A stretch of DNA of 64,000 nucleotides from JACVRM01 sp036824245. GTDB lineage: Bacteria; Actinomycetota; Thermoleophilia; Gaiellales; Gaiellaceae. The position numbers were made by a program, and so were the translations under genes. The stretch spans positions 45,758 to 109,757 of the forward strand of contig DAITAO010000001.1 of the NCBI GenBank assembly GCA_036824245.1, written 5' to 3'. A model generated the notes under the pieces. The model was not told where the DNA came from, did not search any database, and saw only the letters and a program-made list of their open reading frames with translations. Shown piece by piece: positions 42,599 through 49,280 of the stretch (position 1 is its first letter; each line of letters opens with the position of its first letter).

Positions 42599-42706
42599 AT
42601 GACACGCCCCCTGCTGATCGTTCTGTTGCTTGCGCTCCTCGCAGTGGCGCTCCTGGGCGCGCTGGCCCAGCTGGTCCGGGGACAGCGGCCCGTCCTCCTC
42701 GCCTAG
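42599..42706 (+). CDS. Putative 35-residue membrane micropeptide
   Basis: An ATG at 42599 is preceded by GGAGGACACC, one of the better ribosome binding sites here. The peptide reads MTRPLLIVLLLALLAVALLG and then ends with a short basic tail, so it would be one membrane helix. It overlaps the convergent methyltransferase stop by four bases. No family is recognised; the case rests on the binding site and the hydrophobic sequence. Confidence 0.45.
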   Translation: MTRPLLIVLLLALLAVALLGALAQLVRGQRPVLLA

Positions 42707-43365
42707 GGCGGCTTCCGCGCCAATACCCAGAGCCACCGGGCCTCGCCGTACTCTGGTCCGATCGAGCCGTCGTCGTGGTATTCCGGCTCGAGCATCGTCT
42801 CGAAGTCGTCCTCGACCACCTCGAGCCCGGCTTCGCGTACCAGACCCAGGGCGACCTCCGGCTCGTAACCGCTGAAGAACGTCTCGACGCCGAGCCACTC
42901 GCCGCGCCAGCCTTCGTTATCGGACCCCGGGAGCGAGGCGAGGAACCAGCCGCCGGGTCGCAGCCACCCGTGGATCCTCTGCAGCAGGGGGCCGAGCTGC
43001 TCGCGGGGCAGGTGGTTGAGCACGTAGAAGGAGACGACCGCGTCGTAGCTCTCGCCCCCGAGCTCGACTTCCATGATGTCGCCGTGCATGAAACGTGCTT
43101 CCGGCAGGCGTTCGCGGGCGCGCCGCGTCTGCTCGGCCGAGATGTCGACGCCGGTCAGCCGGCCGCGCTCTGCCAGTACGCGGGTCGAGCGGACCCCCGC
43201 GCCTGAGCCGAGCTCGAGCACGTCCGGTTGCAACGGGAGCCGCCGCAGCAGGTCGTCGAGGCGTTCGAGCCTCTGCGACCCGCGGATCGCCCGCTGCCAC
43301 TCTGCGAAGCGGTCGGCGATCTGGTCGTAGCCCCGCTCGACGAGCCGCTTCGGATCGTCGGTCAC
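42703..43365 (-). CDS. Class I SAM-dependent methyltransferase
   Basis: The 220-aa product has the SAM-binding motif VLELGSGAGVRSTRVLAERG, the acidic residue of GRLTGVDISAEQ, then FMHGDIMEVELGGESYDAVVSFYVLNHLPREQ and LRPGGWFLASLPG, the normal order for small-molecule methyltransferases. The substrate is unknown. The GTG at 43365 overlaps the stop of the EVE-domain gene by four bases, so both are cotranslated. Confidence 0.85.
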   Translation of the reverse strand: MTDDPKRLVERGYDQIADRFAEWQRAIRGSQRLERLDDLLRRLPLQPDVLELGSGAGVRSTRVLAERGRLTGVDISAEQTRRARERLPEARFMHGDIMEVELGGESYDAVVSFYVLNHLPREQLGPLLQRIHGWLRPGGWFLASLPGSDNEGWRGEWLGVETFFSGYEPEVALGLVREAGLEVVEDDFETMLEPEYHDDGSIGPEYGEARWLWVLARKPP

Positions 43366-43775
43366 CCGAGCGCTCCCGCGATCGCCTCACGCGCTGCACG
43401 GAACTGATCTGCTGTCAGGCGTATGTATGAGTGGCGGCCCAGGCTCCGAGGCAGGACGCCTGCCGCCTCGACCGGCGGCGCGTCGCGCAGGTCGCGCAGA
43501 GTGACGAGCGGACGGATCCCAAAGCGCCACGCCCACCGCGTGCGCGCCGGATCGTTCTCCGGGTCACCTATCACCTCGACCACGGCGAAGATCGCTTTCC
43601 AGCCGGACGCGTAGCAGACGGCCACATCGCCACGCTGCACGCCGGGCCGCCGCGTTGCAGAGTGGGCACGGAGAGACTCGCGTCGAACGCGAGCATCCAG
43701 GCGTCGCTCGCCGCTGCCTCGCACGAGGAGCCAGTGTTCCCGGAGCGCCCCGGTGCTAGGCACTGGAAACAGCAT
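43362..43775 (-). CDS. EVE/PUA-like domain protein
   Basis: The 137-aa product shows RGDVAVCYASGWKAIFAVVEVIGDPEND, WRFGIRPLVTLRDLRDAPPVE and GRHSYIRLTADQF, the pattern of EVE domains, which bind modified bases in DNA or RNA. It lies just before a methyltransferase gene. A modified-nucleic-acid role is possible but not shown. The ATG at 43775 overlaps the end of the cyclase gene by 20 bases. Confidence 0.65.
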   Translation of the reverse strand: MLFPVPSTGALREHWLLVRGSGERRLDARVRRESLRAHSATRRPGVQRGDVAVCYASGWKAIFAVVEVIGDPENDPARTRWAWRFGIRPLVTLRDLRDAPPVEAAGVLPRSLGRHSYIRLTADQFRAAREAIAGALG

Positions 43776-45080
43776 AGAGACGCCACTCGCCCGTTATGCC
43801 TTTCAGGACATGCGCCCCGCGGTCCTCGAACTCGATTCCCGAGCCCGCGACGAGATCCTTGACGGTCTGCGAGACGAGCACCTCCCCGCCCCGGGCCTCT
43901 GCGGCGACGCGCGCGCCCGTGTGCACCGCGACGCCCGCCACCTTCTCCCCGAGCAGCTCGCATTCGCCGGTGTGCAGTCCCGCGCGGATCTCGAGCCCGA
44001 TCTCGCCGAGAGCCGCAACGATGGCCCGCGCGCTGCGGATGGCGCGCGCCGGTCCGTCGAACGTGGCGAAGACTCCGTCGCCGGCGGTATCAACCTCGCG
44101 CCCGTGGTAGCGCTCCAGCTCGCGGCGCACCACGGCATGGTGCTGCTCGAGCAGCTCACGCCAGCGACGGTCGCCGAGCTCGGCCGCGCGCTCGGTAGAC
44201 GCAACCACATCGGTGAAGAGCACGGTGGCCAGCACCCGATGGGGCTCCGGGCCGCGCCGCACGCCGGTCAGGAAATCTTCTACCTCGTCGACGATCGCAT
44301 CCGTGTCGCCGGCCCAGAGCGTGTGGGCATCGCCGTCCAGCTCCACGTACTTCGCCCCGGGAATCCGGGCTGCGATCCACCGCCCTTCTTCGACATTCAC
44401 GTCGCGGTCGCCGGCCCGGTGCAGAACGAGAGTCGGCGCGTGGATCACCGGCAGCACATCGCGCACGTCGATCTCAGTGTTCATGCGCATAAGCGCGACA
44501 GCGGCGCCCGGGCTCGCGCTGCGCCGGAAGTAGGTGGCGAGCCGGCGCTTGAAGGCGTCGTCTTCGCTCGGCGCCATTTGATCGAGGTCCATCCGGTCCG
44601 CCCAGTTGCGCTCGAGCGCCTCGATCTCTCGCCCCCGCGCTTCGGGAGTCGGCGCCCATGGATAGTCGGCGCTCCAGATCCTCTTGGCGAAGCTGCCGTA
44701 CAGACGAGCGCGGTCGTCCGCTCGGGATACGTGGCGGTGAAGAGGACGCTCATCAGGCCGCCTTCCGAGAAGCCGAACAGAGCGGCCTGCCGGCACCCGA
44801 CGGCGTCCAGCACAGCTCGCACATCGTCCATGCGCTCCTCCATGGTCGGCAGCCGGTCGACAGGAACCGGATCAGAGAGCCCGGTCCCCCGCTTGTCGAA
44901 GAGGATCAGTCGCGAGAAGCCGGCAAGCCGCCCCAGCACGTGCGCCTGCGCGGGCTCCTCCCACATGAGCTCCACGTTCGAGATCCAGCCCGGCACGTAG
45001 ACGAGGTCGAGCGGCCCTTCGCCGACGACCTGGTAGGCGATGTTGACGTCACCCGACTTCGCGTAGCGCGTCTCCGGCAT
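43756..45080 (-). pseudogene. Alpha/beta hydrolase-adenylate/guanylate cyclase fusion, frameshifted
   Basis: Two frames together encode a known fusion layout. Frame one (from ATG 45080) has the hydrolase start VNIAYQVVGEGPLDLVYVPG, LILFDKRGTGLSDP and the nucleophile elbow FGFSEGGLMS, up to YPERTTALV. The second frame picks up at LYGSFAKRIWS, continues through the lid and LVLHRAGDRDVNVEEG, then a class III cyclase domain (LATVLFTDVVASTERAAELG, REVDTAGDGVFATFDGPARA, GEVLVSQTVKDLV). One missing base near 44703-44705 (GTCTGTACGG where GTCCTGTACGG would keep frame) breaks the gene. It may be a real mutation or a sequencing error. The start has GGAGG upstream. Confidence 0.85.
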
Positions 45081-45179
45081 TCAGGTGAAGGCCTCCATGC
45101 GGGAGTGAGGGACGCTTGCTCGTGTGGTCAGGCTAAAGCTTGCCCCACGTCTCAGGGTGGTCAGAGAGGTACGCGAGCT

Positions 45180-45185
45180 TAGACT
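45180..45185 (+). promoter_or_regulatory. Probable -10 box (TAGACT) of a leaderless transcript
   Basis: TAGACT ends six bases before the GTG of the aldehyde dehydrogenase; no Shine-Dalgarno sequence lies between. Confidence 0.45.
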
Positions 45186-45191
45186 TCCGGC

Positions 45192-46619
45192 GTGGCGGTC
45201 ACCGCGCTCGAGAAGCGACTCCTGATCGGCGGTGAGTGGGTAGAGACCGGCGAGTGGGGCGAGGTGCGCTCGCCCTACTCCAGAGCCGTCGTCGGCCGGG
45301 TCGCGAAGGCCGGGGCGCCGGAGGCACGCCGCGCGATCGACGCTGCCGAATTGGCCATGCGCGAGCCGCTCCCGGCTCACAAGCGCGCGGAGATCCTCGT
45401 GCGCGTCGCGGGAGCGCTCGGACGTCGTCACGACGAGGTGGCGCGGCTCGTCTCCGACGAGGCCGGCAAGCCGTTGAAGGCCGCTCGGATCGAGGCCGCT
45501 CGTGCCATGTCGACCTACACGATGGCCGCCGTCGAGGCACGCAAGCTCGCCGGCGAGGTGGTGCCCATGGATGCGTCTCAGGCGGGCGAGGGGAAACTCG
45601 CCTTCACGCTGCGCGTGCCGCGAGGCGTGGTCGGCGCCATCTCACCCTTCAACTTCCCGCTCAACCTGGTTGCGCACAAGATCGCTCCCTCGCTCGCGGC
45701 CGGCTGCGCCGTGGTGCTCAAGCCGGCCTCGCAGACCCCGCTCTCCGCGCTCCTGCTAGCCGAGCTCGAGGAAGAGGCGGGCTTGCCGCCCGGCTGGCTC
45801 AACGTGCTCGTCGGCCCGGCCTCGGAGATCGGCGACGTGCTCGTCGAGGACGAGCGCGTGGCTGTGCTCACGTTCACCGGCTCCGGAGATGTGGGCTGGG
45901 GGCTTCGCGAGCGCGCGCCACGCAAGCACGTGCTTCTGGAGCTCGGCAACGCAACGCCGGTGATCGTCGAGCCCGATGCAGACATCGACAAGGCCGCGCA
46001 GGCGATGGCGCAGCACGGGTTCTCGTTCGCCGGCCAGAGCTGTATCTCCGTGCAGCGTGTCTACGTGGCGCGAACGGCCTACGAGCGTTTCCTGGAGCGC
46101 TTCGTACCGCGCGTCAAGGCGCTGAAGGTCGGCGACCCCGCAGATGAGGGCACTGACGTCGGCCCGGTGATCGACGCGGACGCGCGCGAGCGCATCCTGG
46201 CCTGGATCGACGAGGCGCGAACTGCCGGCGCGGAGGTGCTTGCCGGAGGCGAACTGGACGGCGAGCTGATCCAGCCGACGGTCATCGCCGACCCGCCGCG
46301 TGATGCCAAGGTGTCCTGCGAGGAGGTCTTCGGCCCAGTGGTGACGGTAACCCCGTACGACTCGCTCGACGAGGCTATCGAGCTCGCGAACAGCACCCGC
46401 TACGGCCTCCAGGCGGGAATCTTTACCGCCGGGCTGAACACGGCGCTGCAGGCCGCACGCGGGCTCGAGTTCGGCGGCGTCACCGTGAACGAGGCGCCCA
46501 CGTTCCGCGCCGACCAGATGCCCTACGGAGGAGTAAAGGCATCGGGAAACACGCGCGAAGGGCCCGCATACGCCGTTCGCGAGCTCACCGAGCAGCGCCT
46601 CGTCGTCATCGACACCTGA
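45192..46619 (+). CDS. NAD(P)-dependent aldehyde dehydrogenase
   Basis: The 475-aa product oxidises an aldehyde to the acid. It has SPFNFPLNLVAHKIAPSLAAG and VVLKPASQTPLSA (cofactor binding), FTGSGDVGWGL, the general base in LLELGNATPVIV, and the nucleophile in GFSFAGQSCISVQRVYV, followed by EEVFGPVVTVTPYDSLDEAIELANSTRYGLQAG. It fits the broad lactaldehyde/glyceraldehyde-3-phosphate (non-phosphorylating) group; the substrate is open. It is divergent from the broken hydrolase-cyclase gene. Confidence 0.93.
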   Translation: MAVTALEKRLLIGGEWVETGEWGEVRSPYSRAVVGRVAKAGAPEARRAIDAAELAMREPLPAHKRAEILVRVAGALGRRHDEVARLVSDEAGKPLKAARIEAARAMSTYTMAAVEARKLAGEVVPMDASQAGEGKLAFTLRVPRGVVGAISPFNFPLNLVAHKIAPSLAAGCAVVLKPASQTPLSALLLAELEEEAGLPPGWLNVLVGPASEIGDVLVEDERVAVLTFTGSGDVGWGLRERAPRKHVLLELGNATPVIVEPDADIDKAAQAMAQHGFSFAGQSCISVQRVYVARTAYERFLERFVPRVKALKVGDPADEGTDVGPVIDADARERILAWIDEARTAGAEVLAGGELDGELIQPTVIADPPRDAKVSCEEVFGPVVTVTPYDSLDEAIELANSTRYGLQAGIFTAGLNTALQAARGLEFGGVTVNEAPTFRADQMPYGGVKASGNTREGPAYAVRELTEQRLVVIDT

Positions 46620-46635
46620 CCCCCACGCAGTCGGA

Positions 46636-47025
46636 CCGGAGCCGGGTTTGTCCCGGCGGGAGTCCGACTGCGGAGAGGCAACGCTGGAAGCCGCGCGCGA
46701 GCCGCCGGCTCCGACCACCCTGAACCACGCCGCCGCCCGCAAGGAGAGGGCCATGGAGGAACCACGGGTTCACCCGTGCGAGATCCGCAGGTTCCCCACT
46801 AGCCGCCGTCGGAAACCAGGCGAATCGCCGCCGGAGCCGGGCTTGTCCCGGCCGGAGGCCGACTGCGGAGAGGCAACGCTGGAAGCCGCGCGCGAGCCGC
46901 CGGCTCCGACCACCCCTGAACCACGCCGCCCCCCGCAAGGAGGGGGCCCACGGGGGAACCAGGGGTTCCCCCGTGCGAGAACCAGGGGCTCCCCCCGTGC
47001 GAGAACCAGCGGTTCCCCGTGCTAA
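46636..47025 (+). repeat. Tandem repeat of family A, about 195-bp period
   Basis: Two direct units begin at 46636 and 46831 (period 195). Each has CCGGAGCCGGG.TTGTCCCGG, then GACTGCGGAGAGGCAACGCT, GAGCCGCCGGCTCCGACCAC and a distal part with GGAACC...GGTTC palindromes. The second unit carries the full family B palindrome. An inverted copy lies at 42401-42480. The whole 46620-47038 stretch has no convincing gene; the open frame through it merely translates the repeat twice. Confidence 0.75.
46950..46974. repeat. Palindromic repeat family B, full copy
   Basis: ACGGGGGAACC-AGG-GGTTCCCCCGT forms a perfect 11-bp stem and is the exact reverse complement of 42334-42358. Degenerate copies follow directly (GTGCGAGAACCAGGGGCTCC and GTGCGAGAACCAGCGG), so the element seems to have expanded locally. 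Confidence 0.75.
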
Positions 47026-47038
47026 CTTCGTGCGGCGG

Positions 47039-47611
47039 ATGGCGAGACTCCAGCGCCTACGGGGGCGCGGCCGACCGCCCGCCTCTGACGAAGAGCAGGC
47101 CCACAAGCCGCCTGCGCTGCGCGCGCCGGCGCCGGGCGCTCTCAGGCGCGAGCGGAGGGCGCTCACGCGCGTGCGCGAGGAGCGGATCCGTGACCTGGGC
47201 GGCCTCGCGCTCGAGATGGTGCGCCGCCAGCGCTTCCGCCAGGACCTCCTTTTCGAGCAGTGTCACGAGATCCTCGTGCTCGAGCAGCGCCTGCACGAGA
47301 TCGAGTCCTCGCTGGCCAGGGCGGCAGCGGCGCGGCATCGCGGAGGCGCCCCTCGCTGCGACTGCGGCGCGCCGCTCGCCTGGGGAGCACACTTCTGTGC
47401 CAACTGCGGCCGGCCCACGGGCGAGGCGGTCGTCACCTGCGCCCAGTGCGGCACGCCCCTGCCCGCAGACGCCAAATTCTGCGCCCGCTGCGGCACCGTC
47501 GCCGAGGACACCGCCGGGCCCGAGCACGTATCGGCGACCTACGAACAGACGGCCTCCGGTGAGCAGTTCTGGCACGACGTCGCCTCCGAACAGGATCCGT
47601 GGGAGCGGTAG
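47039..47611 (+). CDS. Double zinc-ribbon protein
   Basis: The 190-aa product begins with a basic region (MARLQRLRGRGRPPAS), a helical part (ERIRDLGGLALEMVRRQRFR, LFEQCHEILVLEQRLHEIES) and ends with two zinc ribbons: CDCGAPLAWGAHFCANCG and CAQCGTPLPADAKFCARCG. It is probably a DNA/RNA-binding or scaffold protein. The ATG at 47039 lies just after the family B repeats; TAACTT ten bases upstream may be its -10 box. It overlaps the next gene by 13 bases. Confidence 0.75.
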   Translation: MARLQRLRGRGRPPASDEEQAHKPPALRAPAPGALRRERRALTRVREERIRDLGGLALEMVRRQRFRQDLLFEQCHEILVLEQRLHEIESSLARAAAARHRGGAPRCDCGAPLAWGAHFCANCGRPTGEAVVTCAQCGTPLPADAKFCARCGTVAEDTAGPEHVSATYEQTASGEQFWHDVASEQDPWER

Positions 47612-48285
47612 GTCCTCCCCGCCGCGGCGTCGATGCCTGTCCGCGCTGCGCCGCAGACGTGGAGCAGGGCCAGGAGTACTGCCTGGAGTGTGGCGGTCGA
47701 CTTCCGTCGGCGCGCGGCGTCCTCCCGGCCCTGGCCGGCGCCTGGCGGGCGCGCTTGCGCTGGTATCCGGGCGACTGGATCTGGTCGGCGTTGCTCCTCC
47801 TCGGGATTGCCGCGGCGGGTGGAGCCGTCGCAATGGCCGCGACCGAGGCCGACGAGCCGCGCACGCAACTGCTGGTAGCGACCGCCGATCGCCCTGTGCC
47901 CGCGCCGCCGCGCCCCACTCAGCGGCCCACCCCACCGCCGGAGGAACGAACGGGCAGCACCGCGACACAGACAGAGACGTCGGCCGAGTCACGCCCGCGC
48001 AAGCTCGTCGCCTGGCCGCCGGAGACGAGCGGGCACACCGTGGTGCTCGTATCACTGCCGGCAAGTGCGGGCAGAGCGCAGGCAACGCGGATTGCTCGGC
48101 GGGCGCTACGCGCCGGGCTTCCTGACGTCGGCTTTCTGGACTCCTCGCAGTACGCGAGTCTCCATCCCGACTACTACGTCGTCTTCAGCGGCATCTACGA
48201 GTCGGCGGACGACGCGGCAAGCGCGCTCGCGCAGGCGCAGCAATTGGGCTTCCCCCGCGCCTACACGCGCCAGATCGTCTCGTAG
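47599..48285 (+). CDS. Zinc-ribbon, membrane-anchored SPOR-like protein
   Basis: The 228-aa product has an N-terminal zinc ribbon (CPRCAADVEQGQEYCLECGG), one membrane helix (WIWSALLLLGIAAAGGAVAMAA), a Pro/Thr-rich linker and a C-terminal region resembling SPOR domains (HTVVLVSLPASAGRAQATRI, DYYVVFSGIYESADDAASAL, LGFPRAYTRQIV). SPOR domains bind denuded septal peptidoglycan, so a division or envelope role is likely; the zinc ribbon would stay in the cytoplasm. The GTG at 47599 overlaps the preceding zinc-ribbon gene, so the pair probably act together. Confidence 0.75.
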   Translation: MGAVGPPRRGVDACPRCAADVEQGQEYCLECGGRLPSARGVLPALAGAWRARLRWYPGDWIWSALLLLGIAAAGGAVAMAATEADEPRTQLLVATADRPVPAPPRPTQRPTPPPEERTGSTATQTETSAESRPRKLVAWPPETSGHTVVLVSLPASAGRAQATRIARRALRAGLPDVGFLDSSQYASLHPDYYVVFSGIYESADDAASALAQAQQLGFPRAYTRQIVS

Positions 48286-48328
48286 GGGCGCCTCCGGCCC
48301 GGCCGTGCGAGCAACAAGCTGAGTGGAA

Positions 48329-48362
48329 GGGAATGGCGGCCGCCGTATCGGCCGCCATTCCC
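48329..48362. terminator. Strong terminator-like hairpin
   Basis: GGGAATGGCGGCCG and CGGCCGCCATTCCC form a perfect 14-bp stem with a six-base loop (CCGTAT), 43 bases after the SPOR-like gene. No T-tract follows. Confidence 0.65.
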
Positions 48363-48581
48363 GGCATCGCGCGATGCCCCAATCGCGCTGCTTGTTAGAC
48401 AGATGCGCCGTTGGGGCAAGACTTGCGGCCGAGCAGACCGGCACCACGCTGCAGGGACTGTCCCCACAGCGGACTGCCCCGCGAGAAAGCGCCCGTGTGA
48501 GGCTCCGCGTCGGGCGGCGGGTAAAGCGCGTGACCCGGCGTCAGTCCCCGTTCGGGGATAGACCGTGCAGGGACAGCGCCG
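48363..48581. repeat. Structured intergenic stretch with several palindromes
   Basis: Between convergent genes lie a 16-bp palindrome (GGCATCGCGCGATGCC, 48363-48378), a GCCCCAA/TTGGGGC stem around 48376-48417, and GGGACTGTCCC at 48454-48464, with related GTCCCCG and CAGGGACAG fragments near 48543-48578. No gene is seen. The GGGACTGTCCC type resembles small repetitive palindromes; whether any is transcribed as RNA is unknown. Confidence 0.45.
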
Positions 48582-49076
48582 CTACGCGGCCTTCGCGCCT
48601 TCGAGGTGCTGGTGCGACGGGCAGTAGTCGCGATCGGGCAGCGGCGTGCGCTGGCACGGCTTGCCCTTGCGCGTCGTGGCACGGCAACGCGGCACGCCGC
48701 CGTCGAACGCACCGGCCTCGATCTGCTCTTCGACGAAGGAGACCGCGGCGTCTACTCCCTCCTGCACCGTCCACGCCACCTGCGCCTGCGCGGTGATGGG
48801 GAAGTAACGACGAATGTCCTGGAAAAGTGCCTTGTCCGGCTTCGAGAAGTACTGCGGATCGCGGGCCAGACGCTCCATCGTCTGCTCGCACTCCCAGAGC
48901 ACCGCACGGCGGTACTCGAGGCGGACGTCATCCGGCACATACGGGTCGATCAGATCGCGAATCGAGCGATAAATCGCTCGCGAGTACTGATACATACATG
49001 TCTGGATAAGCTCCGCCCGCTCGTCCAGATCACCCCGTCCATTCGGGTTGCCGGTGGTCGCGAAGCTCGTGCTCAT
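48582..49076 (-). CDS. Conserved protein with C-terminal Cys/His zinc motif
   Basis: The 164-aa product has a helical N-terminal part (ELIQTCMYQYSRAIYRSIRD, YRRAVLWECEQTMERLARDP) and a C-terminal CRATTRKGKPCQRTPLPDRD followed by YCPSH, a Cx(8)C...CxxH zinc-binding pattern. I do not recognise the full-length family. It is divergent from the PafBC-like regulator. The ATG has no clear ribosome binding site, but a promoter lies about 40 bases upstream. Confidence 0.65.
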   Translation of the reverse strand: MSTSFATTGNPNGRGDLDERAELIQTCMYQYSRAIYRSIRDLIDPYVPDDVRLEYRRAVLWECEQTMERLARDPQYFSKPDKALFQDIRRYFPITAQAQVAWTVQEGVDAAVSFVEEQIEAGAFDGGVPRCRATTRKGKPCQRTPLPDRDYCPSHQHLEGAKAA

Positions 49077-49112
49077 GGGGAGTTGCGGGGCCTACGCGCC
49101 GCTGTGCCGTTT

Positions 49113-49142
49113 AGTTTAACGGTTTTCACCACGCTGTCACAA
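49113..49142 (-). promoter_or_regulatory. Probable promoter (TTGTGA-18-TAAACT)
   Basis: On the minus strand TTGTGA (49142-49137), 18 bases and TAAACT (49118-49113) would give a start near 49106 and a short leader for the zinc-motif gene. Confidence 0.45.
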
Positions 49143-49280
49143 ACTTGACCGCTCGGTTGTCCCAGCTGGCAACTGGTCGGGCGGACGGGGAGGTCGAACC
49201 GGAAGCGCCGAGGAGGGTGAATACCGCACTTTGCGATGGATTGCAAGGGGTGCGCCCGAATCCGATTGAATAGGGGGTGC

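Noticed and set aside
46648..47025. Open frame translating the tandem repeat into a repeated peptide (SDCGEATLEAAREPPAPTT twice)
   Set aside because: The repetition comes from the DNA repeat, the unit is not a multiple chosen for coding elsewhere, and the inverted copy at 42.4 kb does not keep a similar frame with a start.
42311..47025. CRISPR array
   Set aside because: The repeats are few, palindromic and unevenly spaced, with no regular spacers and no cas genes.
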